A DNA stretch of 64,000 nucleotides, taken from Poriferisodalis sp965203655 (GTDB taxonomy: Bacteria > Actinomycetota > Acidimicrobiia > Acidimicrobiales > Poriferisodalaceae). Under the pieces are notes generated by a model. It was not told where the DNA came from. It saw only the letters and a list, made by a program, of their open reading frames with translations, and searched no databases. The position numbers were made by a program, and so were the translations under genes. Positions 34,188 through 42,809 of this stretch are shown here, piece after piece (the first letter of the stretch is position 1; every line of letters starts with the position of its first letter). Location of the stretch: contig NZ_CBDBDD010000009.1 of assembly GCF_965203655.1 (NCBI RefSeq), forward strand, positions 372,001 through 436,000, given 5' to 3'.

Positions 34188-35506
34188 GAATGCGAAGTCT
34201 GGCCCGACAGTGCAGGTTCGGCGACCTCGATGGCCGGCGGCAGGGGATTCGGCTCGCTGCCGTAAAGGTCGGCGCCTCCGGGACGGTCGCCCGCCGGCAC
34301 CTTCAGGTCGGCGGCGGAAGGGAGCGTCATCAGGTCGGCGGTCATCTTGTGGAAGCGGTTGAGCGGTTCCTCGAAGCGGGGGGCCAGCGGCCCCGGCGGC
34401 GCGCCGCCGAGCGAGATGCCGCGCTGGGCGCGCTCGCAGATGTCGATGTCCTCGTCGTTCACCTCGATCCAGAAGCGGCGTGTGATCTCGAATGACTCCC
34501 GCAGCTCGGCCGAAGGCTCACTCGCGGTCAGCGGGCCTGGGGGGAACAGGAATGTGCATTGTTCGAGGGTGCGGCCCGCGGCGAGTGGCTGCAGCACCAT
34601 CAAGAACATGTGGCTTGGCAGCACCGCGAGCGTCACGTTGGGGAACAGCGCCACGAACCTGCCGCTTGCGGCATCAGAATCGTCGAGTCCGGCTGCTGCC
34701 GGCAGCGTCAGCCAGTCGTCACGCTCGTCGCCAGACACCGGTGTGGTGGTCTGGCCGCAGTACATGCCCGGACCCTGGTAGCGGTAGTGGTCGGGCACTC
34801 GGGACACCTTGGCCAGCTCCGGGTGCACCCAGGGAAGGTGGTAGTACTCCGCGAAGTTCTCCACGATGAGCTTCCAGTTGGCCGCCACGTCAAACGTGCG
34901 TGCTGCCCCGTCGAGTCCGGTCGAGCGCCACTCGGAGAACTCGTAAGCCGCCAACCTGTCCGGCAGATCGCCGAGCCACTCCTTGAGCGGCGGCGTGTCG
35001 TCGTCGAGACAGACGAACACGAGTGGGCCCCAGGCCTCGGTGCGCACGGGAATCAGCCCGTAGTCGGCCATGTCGAAGTCGTCTCTGGGCACTTCGTCGA
35101 ATAGGGGTGCTGCTACGAGCCGCCCGTCAGCGCTGTAATGCCACCGGTGGTACGGGCAGCGGATCGTGTTAGCGATGTCGCAATCGCGTTCGGCCAGCTC
35201 GGTGCCCCGGTGGCGGCAGGAATTCAGAAAGCCATGCAGCCCGGCGTCTGATCGGGTCAGCAGCACCGAACGTCCGCCCACCGAGCGCACGAGCAGCCGG
35301 CCCGGCCGAGTCACTTCTTCAGCCAAAGCCACCGCAACCCACGCCCGGCCGAACAGTCGCTCCTGCTCAGCAGCGAAATAGTCCTCGTCGGCGTACACCG
35401 CAGGCTGCATGGCGAAGGATGCGTCGACGGCGTTGCGTTGGGGAGCCCAGAACCCAGCCTCCGGTTGTGTCCAGTCAGCTACCGGCTGTATCCCGTCTGC
35501 CGCCAT
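34184..35506 (-). CDS. Rieske-type oxygenase alpha subunit (choline/glycine-betaine monooxygenase-like)
   Basis: A 440-aa ring-hydroxylating-type oxygenase. Seen: Rieske [2Fe-2S] ligands Cys97-x-His99 and Cys117-x2-His120 (CRHR…CPYH) and the mononuclear iron site ENFAEYYHLPWVHPEL with His223 and His228. Its immediate coupling (4-bp overlap) to a dimethylglycine-dehydrogenase-like gene suggests that it removes the first methyl group of glycine betaine or a related quaternary amine, giving dimethylglycine and formaldehyde. A reductase partner (GbcB type) is not encoded next to it and must come from elsewhere. An aromatic substrate cannot be excluded. Confidence 0.82.
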   Translation of the reverse strand: MAADGIQPVADWTQPEAGFWAPQRNAVDASFAMQPAVYADEDYFAAEQERLFGRAWVAVALAEEVTRPGRLLVRSVGGRSVLLTRSDAGLHGFLNSCRHRGTELAERDCDIANTIRCPYHRWHYSADGRLVAAPLFDEVPRDDFDMADYGLIPVRTEAWGPLVFVCLDDDTPPLKEWLGDLPDRLAAYEFSEWRSTGLDGAARTFDVAANWKLIVENFAEYYHLPWVHPELAKVSRVPDHYRYQGPGMYCGQTTTPVSGDERDDWLTLPAAAGLDDSDAASGRFVALFPNVTLAVLPSHMFLMVLQPLAAGRTLEQCTFLFPPGPLTASEPSAELRESFEITRRFWIEVNDEDIDICERAQRGISLGGAPPGPLAPRFEEPLNRFHKMTADLMTLPSAADLKVPAGDRPGGADLYGSEPNPLPPAIEVAEPALSGQTSHS

Positions 35507-35572
35507 GTCGCCGTTCTACCCCTTGGGCGCCTGTTCCGAACACTAGTGCGCGGAGAGAAGTGCCACTCCCGG

Positions 35573-38500
35573 CTAGCCGTCGTGCTCGCTCTCGGGGCTG
35601 CCCGAACGTCCCGCAGGGCGGATCTCCGCGATCAGGTCGCCGGGCTCGAGCAGCGACCCCGAGGCTGCGGCGACCGAGATGACCGTGCCGGTGACGGGCG
35701 CAGAAATCGACGACTCCATCTTCATGGCCTCGATGACCGCGACCGTGTCGCCCGCTTCCACTTGATCGCCTTCGGACACCGACACGTTCACCGAGCCCCG
35801 GAACGGTGCCGCCACGTGACCCGGGACGCTGGGGTCAGCCCTGGCATGTTCGGGTCGATCGACGGCCACAGTGCGATCCAGCGTGTCGATGTCACGGGGC
35901 TGGCCGTTCACCCGGAAGCTCACCAGGCGAATGCCCTCGTCGTTCGGCTCGCCGATGGACCGCAGGCCCAGCAGCAGCCGCACGCCCGGGCCGAGCACCA
36001 CGGCGGTGTCGTCGTCGTGAGGGTCCAGCCCGTACCAGAACAGCAGCGATGGCAGCACCGACAGGTCGCCGTAGCGGTGGGTGTTCTCGTCCTGGGCCGC
36101 TGAGGGCGTGGGGAACAGCAGCCGATTCAGCGTGGCGGCGCGGTCGGCCGCCAAACCCACCACGTCGTCCTCGGTGAGGTCCTTGGTCTTGGGCGTCCAA
36201 TCACGGCCCTCGGTGGCGTGGGTCCGGAAAGGTTCGGGGAAGCCGCCGGGCGGGGTGCCGAGCTCGCCGTGCAGGAAGCCGATGACGCTGTCGGGCAGGT
36301 CTGCCCCGGCCGGATTGCCAGCCAGCTCGGCAGGCGAGACGCCCGAGGCCACGAGGTGCAGGGCGAGATCGCCGACGACCTTCGACGACGGGGTGACCTT
36401 GATGGGGCGGCCGAGCAGGTCGCTGCACGCCGCATACAGACGCTCGACTTCCTCGAAACGGTGCCCCAGGCCCAGCGCCCGTGCTTGCGCCCGCAGGTTC
36501 GAGAGCTGCCCGCCGGGTATCTCGTGGCGGTAGACGGTGCCCGTGGGCGACGGCAGGCCTGCTTCGAACGGCGCGTACACGTGCCGCACGGCTTCCCAGT
36601 AGGGCTCCATGTCGCCGATCGCGTCGAGACTGAGCCCGGTGGCCCGGTCGGTGTCGTCGGTCATCGCCACGATCGAGGCGATGGACGGCTGGGAGGTCAT
36701 CCCCGACAGGGGCGGGGCAGCACCGTCGATGGCATCCACCCCGGCGTCGATAGCTGCAAGGTAGGTGGCGAGCTGCCCGCCGCCGGTGTCGTGGGTGTGC
36801 AGGTGCACTGGCTGGGCGAATCGATCCCGCAGCGCACTGACGAGCACCTCCGCAGCCGGAGGGCGCAGCAGTCCCGCCATGTCCTTGATGCACAGGACGT
36901 GCACCCCGGCGGCGTCGAGCTGTTCGGCGACCCCGAGGTAGTAGTCGAGGGTGTAGAGGTCCTCATTGGGGCTGGACAGGTTGCCCGAGTAGCAGATGGT
37001 GCCCTCGGCCACCGCGCCGGCCTCGATGACGGCTTCGATGGCGGGCCGCATCTGGTCGATGGAGTTGAACGCGTCGAAGACCCGGAAGATGTCCATCCCG
37101 CATGCAGCCGCCTCGGCCACGAACTCGTGGGCGACCGTGTCGGGATAGGGCGAGTAGCCCACCGTGTTGCGCCCCCGCAGCAGCATCTGGGTGCAGATGT
37201 TGGGTGCCGCCGCACGTATGCGCCGCAGCCGTTCCCACGGGTCCTCGTGCAGGAACCGCAGCGCCACGTCGAAGGTGGCGCCGCCCCAGCACTCCATGCT
37301 GAGCAGCTGCGGCATGTGATGGGCCATCTGGCGGGCGCCGGCCACCAGGTCGATGGTGCGCAGCCGGGTGGCCAGGATGGACTGGTGGGCATCGCGCAGC
37401 GTGGTGTCGGTGACGGCCACGGTGCCGGCGGCCCGCAGGTCGGCTGCGAAGCCCGCAGGCCCGAGCCGGTCGAGCCGCTGCTTGGAACCGTCCGGCGGCG
37501 TACGCGGCGTCGGTGCGAGCTTGGTGACGGGATCGACATGGGTCGGAGCCGGGCCGTGGGGCTGGTGGACGGTCACGTCGGCCAGGTAGCGCAGCAGCCG
37601 TGTGGCCCGGTCGGCGCCCACCGACGCTGCGGTCAGCTCGGGCCGATCGTCGATGAAGGTGGTGGTGACGGGTTCGGATTGGAACTGGGCGTCGGCCAGG
37701 ATCGCTTGCAGGTACGGCTGATTGGTTGATACGCCCCGCACGCGGTATTCGGCCAGCGTGCGCTGCATGCGCCGGACCACGGTGTCGAAATCGGGGCCGC
37801 GGCAGGTGATCTTCTCGATCATCGAGTCGAAGTGCGGGGTGATCTCCACGCCCTGGTACACGCAGCCGTCGAGCCGCACGCCTGCGCCGCTGGCGGGTCG
37901 GTAGGCCACGATGCGCCCGGTGTCGGGCCGGAAGTCGTTGGCGGGGTTCTCGGCGGTCACGCGGCACTGCATGGCGAAGCCGCGCACGCTGATGCGGTCC
38001 TGGGACAGCCCCAGATCGTCGAGCGTGGCACCGGCGGCGATGCGCAGCTGCGACTCGACGAGGTCGATGTCGGTGACTTCTTCGGTCACCGTGTGCTCCA
38101 CCTGGATACGAGGGTTCATCTCGATGAAGACGTGCCGACCGCTGGGCTCCACCAAGAACTCCACCGTGCCCGCGTTGACGTAGCCGATGGTCTCCGCGAA
38201 GCGCACCGCATCGGCCAGCAGCTGCTGCCGCACCGATGGATCGAGGTCGCGGGCGGGCGCCATCTCGACCACCTTCTGGAAGCGCCGCTGCACTGAGCAG
38301 TCCCGCTCGTAGAGGTGCACGACGCGGCCGCTGGCATCGGCCAGCACCTGCGCCTCGATGTGGCGCACATCGGTCATGGCCTCTTCCAGAAACACCGTGC
38401 CGTCGCCGAAGGCGCTGTGGGCTTCCCGGCGAGCGGCCTCGACCGCCTCGGCCAAGTTCTCGGGGCGCTCCACGCGGCGCATGCCGCGCCCGCCGCCGCC

Positions 38501-38995
38501 TGATGCGGCCTTCACGAACAGCGGGAAGCCGATCGCCGACGCAGCACTCGTGATGTCGGATTCGGCAGCGTCATCATCGACGGGCGGCGACTGTCGCAGC
38601 ACCGGCAATCCGGCGGCTTCGGCCGCCTCACGGGCCCGCATCTTGTTGCCGGTCAGCCGCAGCGCCCCTGCGCTGGGCCCCACGAAGGCGATGCCAGCCG
38701 CCGCGCACGCATCGGCGAGATCCGGGCTCTCGGAGAGGAACCCGTAGCCGGGGTAGATGGCGTCGGCGCCAACCTCGACCGCCTTGGCCACGATGGCCTC
38801 GTGGTCGAGGTAGGCACGAACGGGCCGGCCCTCGGTGCCGATGACGTATGCCTCGTCGGCCTTGATCCGGTGCAGCGCCCCGCTGCGTTCCTCCTCGACG
38901 GGAAGGATCGCAACCGTCCGGATACCAAGCTGGGTCGCAGCGCGAAAAGCACGGATGGCGATCTCGCCCCGGTTCGCTACGAGCAGCTTCTTCAT
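35573..38995 (-). CDS. pyc: Pyruvate carboxylase
   Basis: A 1140-aa, single-chain biotin enzyme that converts pyruvate, bicarbonate and ATP to oxaloacetate, refilling the TCA cycle. Seen in order: biotin carboxylase (LLVANRGEIAIR at the start, ASGGGGRGMRRV in the ATP-grasp loop, FIEMNPRIQVEHTVTEE), carboxyltransferase (TDTTLRDAHQSILATRLR, LLSMECWGGATFDVALRF, LHTHDTGGGQ), and the C-terminal carrier domain with the biotinylated Lys in EAMKMESS. The length and order match the family. The start is ATG 38995, with GGGAGA 4 bases away; two further copies of that site lie upstream. The Rieske/flavoprotein pair follows 66 bp downstream. Confidence 0.95.
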   Translation of the reverse strand: MKKLLVANRGEIAIRAFRAATQLGIRTVAILPVEEERSGALHRIKADEAYVIGTEGRPVRAYLDHEAIVAKAVEVGADAIYPGYGFLSESPDLADACAAAGIAFVGPSAGALRLTGNKMRAREAAEAAGLPVLRQSPPVDDDAAESDITSAASAIGFPLFVKAASGGGGRGMRRVERPENLAEAVEAARREAHSAFGDGTVFLEEAMTDVRHIEAQVLADASGRVVHLYERDCSVQRRFQKVVEMAPARDLDPSVRQQLLADAVRFAETIGYVNAGTVEFLVEPSGRHVFIEMNPRIQVEHTVTEEVTDIDLVESQLRIAAGATLDDLGLSQDRISVRGFAMQCRVTAENPANDFRPDTGRIVAYRPASGAGVRLDGCVYQGVEITPHFDSMIEKITCRGPDFDTVVRRMQRTLAEYRVRGVSTNQPYLQAILADAQFQSEPVTTTFIDDRPELTAASVGADRATRLLRYLADVTVHQPHGPAPTHVDPVTKLAPTPRTPPDGSKQRLDRLGPAGFAADLRAAGTVAVTDTTLRDAHQSILATRLRTIDLVAGARQMAHHMPQLLSMECWGGATFDVALRFLHEDPWERLRRIRAAAPNICTQMLLRGRNTVGYSPYPDTVAHEFVAEAAACGMDIFRVFDAFNSIDQMRPAIEAVIEAGAVAEGTICYSGNLSSPNEDLYTLDYYLGVAEQLDAAGVHVLCIKDMAGLLRPPAAEVLVSALRDRFAQPVHLHTHDTGGGQLATYLAAIDAGVDAIDGAAPPLSGMTSQPSIASIVAMTDDTDRATGLSLDAIGDMEPYWEAVRHVYAPFEAGLPSPTGTVYRHEIPGGQLSNLRAQARALGLGHRFEEVERLYAACSDLLGRPIKVTPSSKVVGDLALHLVASGVSPAELAGNPAGADLPDSVIGFLHGELGTPPGGFPEPFRTHATEGRDWTPKTKDLTEDDVVGLAADRAATLNRLLFPTPSAAQDENTHRYGDLSVLPSLLFWYGLDPHDDDTAVVLGPGVRLLLGLRSIGEPNDEGIRLVSFRVNGQPRDIDTLDRTVAVDRPEHARADPSVPGHVAAPFRGSVNVSVSEGDQVEAGDTVAVIEAMKMESSISAPVTGTVISVAAASGSLLEPGDLIAEIRPAGRSGSPESEHDG

Positions 38996-38996
38996 C

Positions 38997-39035
38997 ACAT
39001 CTCCCGCGGACATCTCCCGTGGACGTCTCCCGTGT
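38997..39035 (-). repeat. Three 13-bp tandem units carrying Shine-Dalgarno sites
   Basis: Units at 38997-39009, 39010-39022 and 39023-39035 share the pattern ACRTCTCCCGYGK on the plus strand. In the direction of the pyruvate carboxylase gene each carries GGGAGA. The unit next to ATG 38995 is properly spaced; the others are extra copies in the 5' leader. Confidence 0.7.
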
Positions 39036-39111
39036 CCGGTCAACATGTTCGCGCCTGACTCGGTTCCTACATCACTTCGCTGCGGCGAGCCGCTGCCGTA
39101 GCGTGCCCTGC

Positions 39112-40284
39112 GTGACTGCATGGCTGTTGGACCCAGAAGTGCTGCATCTCAATCACGGCTCGTTCGGCGCAACCCCTGCGGGCGTGCTCGACGCGCAGCA
39201 GGCCATCCGCGCCCACATCGAGGCCAACCCGACCCGGTTCTTCCTCGAGGGCGAGTACCAGGAACGGCTGGACTGCACGCGGCGGGCTGTGGCGGACTTC
39301 GTCGGCGCAGACCCGGCAGGGCTCGTGTTCGTCACGAACGCCACGGCGGGGGTGAACTCGGTGCTGCGTTCGCTGGAGCCGAGCCTGGCGCCCGGCGACG
39401 AGATTCTGGTGACCGACCACGAATACAACGCCTGCGCCAACGCCGCGGCCGTGTCGGCCTCCCGTGCCGGCGCTGTGGTCACCACAGCAGCAGTGCCGTT
39501 CCCGCTCGACGACCGCAGCGAGGTGGTCGACGCCGTGCTCAGTGCCGTCACCGACCGCACGCGCATCCTGCTGATCGACGCGGTCACCTCGGCGACGGGC
39601 CTCGTGATGCCGGTGGACGAACTGGTGGCGCGGCTGGAGCCCGATGTGCGGGTGCTCGTCGATGCGGCACACGCCCCCGGCATGATCGATTTCGACGTGA
39701 CGGAGTTGGGCGCTTCGTACGTCACCGCGAACTGCCACAAGTGGATGTGCTCGGCCAAGGGCGCCGCATTTCTGTGGGTGCGACCCGACCGGCGAGACGG
39801 CCTGCACCATGCGGTCATCAGTCACGGGTACAACGGCGGGTGGCCGTCGGAAGGGGGGCATTTGCATGCCCAGTTCGATTGGACGGGCACTCATGATCCG
39901 ACGGCCTGGCTGACCATCGCCGATGCTCTGGCCACGGTCGAGGCCATGCATCCCGGCGGCTGGCCGGGGGTGAAGGCGGCCATCCGCGAACTCTGCCTGA
40001 CCGGTCGCGACGTGCTCATGGAAGCGCTCGGCATCGACGCCCCCGCGCCCGACGACATGATCGGTGCGATCGCCAGCGTGCCGCTGCCACCGGCTGGCAA
40101 CTCGGGCTCGGCGATCTTCGACCCCCTGATGGCAGCGCTGCGCGACCGGCATCGCATCGAGGTGCCGGTGTTCACCTGGCCGGCGCCGCCAGACCGTGTG
40201 CTGCGCATCTCGGCCCACCTCTACAACCGGCCCGACGACTACGACCTGCTCGCCAAATCGCTCACCACGGAACTGACCGACTAG
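39112..40284 (+). CDS. Class V aminotransferase-fold PLP enzyme (isopenicillin-N epimerase / cysteine desulfurase-like)
   Basis: A 390-aa PLP enzyme of the NifS/CsdB fold type. Seen: LHLNHGSFGATP at the N terminus, VFVTNATAGVNSVLRSL for the phosphate site, LLIDAVTSATGLVMP, LVDAAHAPGMIDFDV with the ring-binding Asp, and NCHKWMCSAKGAAFLWV with the Schiff-base Lys in HKW. The general pattern is closest to isopenicillin-N-epimerase-like proteins of unknown function. The related group includes selenocysteine lyase and cysteine desulfurases, so a role in sulfur or selenium release is possible but not shown. GTG 39112 is chosen because an upstream part of the frame is Arg/Ser-rich and not family-like. 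Confidence 0.85.
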   Translation: MTAWLLDPEVLHLNHGSFGATPAGVLDAQQAIRAHIEANPTRFFLEGEYQERLDCTRRAVADFVGADPAGLVFVTNATAGVNSVLRSLEPSLAPGDEILVTDHEYNACANAAAVSASRAGAVVTTAAVPFPLDDRSEVVDAVLSAVTDRTRILLIDAVTSATGLVMPVDELVARLEPDVRVLVDAAHAPGMIDFDVTELGASYVTANCHKWMCSAKGAAFLWVRPDRRDGLHHAVISHGYNGGWPSEGGHLHAQFDWTGTHDPTAWLTIADALATVEAMHPGGWPGVKAAIRELCLTGRDVLMEALGIDAPAPDDMIGAIASVPLPPAGNSGSAIFDPLMAALRDRHRIEVPVFTWPAPPDRVLRISAHLYNRPDDYDLLAKSLTTELTD

Positions 40285-40319
40285 GGGCCGCTAGACCGGC
40301 TGATGGTGCCGTCGTGGGG

Positions 40320-40333
40320 CCGCAGCGCTGCGG
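40320..40333. promoter_or_regulatory. 14-bp perfect palindrome upstream of EthD gene
   Basis: CCGCAGCGCTGCGG is a perfect palindrome 75 bp before the EthD protein start. It may be an operator or a small hairpin; in such GC-rich DNA it could also be chance. Confidence 0.3.
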
Positions 40334-40407
40334 CGGCTGGGGCTAGGTGGCAGGATCGCGACAGGCAGGGCGAGACCCGCCCGAGGTTCGCAGCCCAGGA
40401 GGCACCG

Positions 40408-41142
40408 ATGTCATCGGCCATCGCAGCAACACCCGGCGCCAAGATGATCTTTCTCATCAAGCGCCGGCCGGACGCCACCCGCGACGAATTGGTCGCGAAC
40501 TGGTTCAAGAATCACATGCCCGACGTGATCGCCGGCCAGGAGCGCGCCGCCGCCGACGGCAAGGTCCACGCCACGAAGTACATCGCGACGCTGTTCGATC
40601 AGCGGCCCGGCAAAGACGTGCCTTGGGACGGCATGGCGCAGCTCTGGTTCGACCGGGCGATCCCGAATCCGCCCGAGCCGCACGGCACGGTGCCCCGAGA
40701 CACGTTCCAGGAGAAGGCTCAGCCGTACGTGGGGTGGGCAACCACCGAGTACGTGGTGATCGACGGCGAACTGCCTGTCGTGCCGAACACCCTCAACGAG
40801 CCGTTCCCGGCGACGCGGTCGGGCTTCTTCAAGGTGTCGTTCCTGGTGCCCGCCCGCGACGGGATCGACTACGACGAGGCGTTCCGCCATTGGCTGGATG
40901 CGCATGCGCCCAACGTGCGAGGGGTCATGGGCGAGATCGGTGGCCTGCGCTACGTCGTGAACCACAGCCAGGACCCCGCGAATGAGTCCTACCTGGGCAT
41001 GGCCGAGCTGTACTTCCGCGATCCGCAGGGCTGGGACGACTACCGGGCCACCATCACCGAAGACGGCTTCAGCGAATTCGTCGACTTCGACCGCCTGGTG
41101 AACATGCACGCAACCGCACAGATGATCGGCATCCCCGGCTGA
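40408..41142 (+). CDS. EthD domain protein, tandem
   Basis: A 244-aa protein with two EthD (dimeric ferredoxin-like, ABM-type) units: residues about 12-110 (KMIFLIKRRPDATRDELVANWF…HMPDV) and about 135-235 (FKVSFLVPARDGIDYDEAFRHWLDAHAPNV). The paired form makes a pseudo-dimer. EthD proteins accompany oxidation of ethers, polyketides and aromatics, and related folds act as monooxygenases or decarboxylases. ATG 40408 follows an AGGAGG site. The function here is open. Confidence 0.8.
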   Translation: MSSAIAATPGAKMIFLIKRRPDATRDELVANWFKNHMPDVIAGQERAAADGKVHATKYIATLFDQRPGKDVPWDGMAQLWFDRAIPNPPEPHGTVPRDTFQEKAQPYVGWATTEYVVIDGELPVVPNTLNEPFPATRSGFFKVSFLVPARDGIDYDEAFRHWLDAHAPNVRGVMGEIGGLRYVVNHSQDPANESYLGMAELYFRDPQGWDDYRATITEDGFSEFVDFDRLVNMHATAQMIGIPG

Positions 41143-41164
41143 TCGGCTGCTTCACTGCGAGGCG

Positions 41165-41665
41165 TCAAGCCTCTGCGGCCGCCTTCATCGCTGCGAGCGT
41201 GGCGCGGATGCCGGCGCGGGCGTTGCCGGCCCGGTAGTCGAGTTCTTTCTGTCCGAACTCGACCATGCGCGGCGAGAGCTTGCGGAGCGTCCAGGTCTCG
41301 GTCAACGTGGTGCCCGCACCCTTGGGCGCTAGCTGGTAGCGCCACAGGACGATGTTGTATTCGAGGCCGCCTGTCACGAAGGCGAAATCCTCGTTGTCGA
41401 CCCGGCGGATGATCTCGACGGGGGCCTTCCACTCCTCGCCGTCGAGCCGGTTGATGCCGACGAACATGTCGCCGACCTGCCCGGTGCCGGGCACGCCGTC
41501 AGGTCCCTTGCGCCAGTACCCGCCGGTGTTCTCGTTGCTCCACTCGCCGTAGCGGTCAAGTGCCGTCACCATCTCCCACACCTTCTCCGGCGGGGCATCG
41601 ATTTCGATCGACTCGCTATGGGACATCACCGGGTCGTCAACATGCCCGGGAAGCTGCTCACTCAT
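41165..41665 (-). CDS. SRPBCC (START-like) family protein
   Basis: A 166-aa protein with the helix-grip fold of polyketide cyclase/dehydrase-type proteins: IEIDAPPEKVWEMVTALDRYGEWSNEN at the start, a run of beta strands, and a long C-terminal helix (ARAGIRATLAAMKAA). Such proteins bind hydrophobic ligands. The start ATG 41665 is the first after a low-quality, Cys/Pro-rich frame extension; ATG 41626 is an alternative that begins just before the conserved domain. The gene converges with the EthD gene (22 bp apart). Confidence 0.82.
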   Translation of the reverse strand: MSEQLPGHVDDPVMSHSESIEIDAPPEKVWEMVTALDRYGEWSNENTGGYWRKGPDGVPGTGQVGDMFVGINRLDGEEWKAPVEIIRRVDNEDFAFVTGGLEYNIVLWRYQLAPKGAGTTLTETWTLRKLSPRMVEFGQKELDYRAGNARAGIRATLAAMKAAAEA

Positions 41666-41723
41666 AGCCCGCAGCCTTGCAGACGCTGCCGGACAGTGTC
41701 GGGGTCGAATCTTGGCCTGAGGG

Positions 41724-42782
41724 TCATGACAGCAGCTGCAGCGCGAGTCGAAATGTGGCCCGCAGCGTGTTGGTGCGACCGTCATTGGCGACCACGACCA
41801 CACCCCGACGTCGGTCGGCGTCGAGCCCGGCGGATGCCGACCACAGGGTGTTGGATCCCTGCATGGCGTATGAAAGGGCAGGAACACGGTTGGCAGGCAT
41901 CCAACCCATTGCAGCGCAGCTGCGCCCTGCGCCAACCGGTGCCAGGAGTTTGGTGATCGACTCCGGCCGGAGGAGTGGATCGTCGCCGCTCGGCGGTCCT
42001 GCTGCTTCATCGTGGAGAAATGCATGAACGAACCGCGCCCAGTCCTCGATGGCGATATGCAGGGTCCCCGCGGCCGACATGACCGGCGGATTGTCGCTCA
42101 AGGGATGTGACGGCTCGACTGGTCTGCCGGGCAGCGCACGCAGGAGGCCGAATCGGAATCGTGGACCGTGACCCGCCACGCGTGCCGGAGCGCCGAATCC
42201 GGCACTGCTGATGCTGAGAGGCTGGTGCACGTAGACGTCCAAGGCCCGCTCGAATGGCATCGACGCCAGACGGTCCACAGCGGCCCCGACAAGCACATAG
42301 CTCAGATTCGAGTAGGCAAAGCGGCCAGGTCGTCGCGGCGGCGATGCCATCACACGTGTGGCCACGTCGAAACGTTGTTCTTCGAGCGGACGGGAGTCGG
42401 CCCACGCCTGCCGCATCGCCGACGGCGTGAGATTCGGCTGGACACCTGCATGCCACCGCAATGCGTCATCAACCGTCTGGCTCGCCCAGTCGGCGTGCAG
42501 GTGACCGCGAGGGCAGCCGAGCGCGTCGGCCAGCGGCATGTCCCATTGCGCTACATCGTTCTCGACCAGCCTCGCCCACAGGACTGCGGTCATCGTCTTG
42601 CCGCAGGATCCGATGTGCCACGCATCCGACACCGTCACGCGGTCGGCTGTGCCGCGCCGCAGCACTCCGGCCACAGCTGCTTCGACGGAGCCATCGGCCG
42701 CAATGACAGCCGCGGCGACTGCAGGAACGCGGTCCCGGTCGCAAAACCCATCAAGCAGTTGATTCATGGCCATGACGGTCAT
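41724..42782 (-). CDS. Serine hydrolase, beta-lactamase / S12 family, cytosolic form
   Basis: A 352-aa penicillin-binding-type serine hydrolase. Seen: GSCGKT (Ser59 and Lys62 as S-x-x-K) and FAYSNLSY (Y-S-N motif). At the place of the third motif (usually H-x-G) it has MQGSN, so the oxyanion-side triad is unusual. There is no signal peptide or lipobox, unlike the paralogue at 7303-8691, so it may act in the cytosol as an esterase or transesterase. Start ATG 42782, with two other ATGs within six codons. Confidence 0.8.
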   Translation of the reverse strand: MTVMAMNQLLDGFCDRDRVPAVAAAVIAADGSVEAAVAGVLRRGTADRVTVSDAWHIGSCGKTMTAVLWARLVENDVAQWDMPLADALGCPRGHLHADWASQTVDDALRWHAGVQPNLTPSAMRQAWADSRPLEEQRFDVATRVMASPPRRPGRFAYSNLSYVLVGAAVDRLASMPFERALDVYVHQPLSISSAGFGAPARVAGHGPRFRFGLLRALPGRPVEPSHPLSDNPPVMSAAGTLHIAIEDWARFVHAFLHDEAAGPPSGDDPLLRPESITKLLAPVGAGRSCAAMGWMPANRVPALSYAMQGSNTLWSASAGLDADRRRGVVVVANDGRTNTLRATFRLALQLLS

Positions 42783-42809
42783 TCCGGATGTGCGCCAGCG
42801 AGTCAGCGT

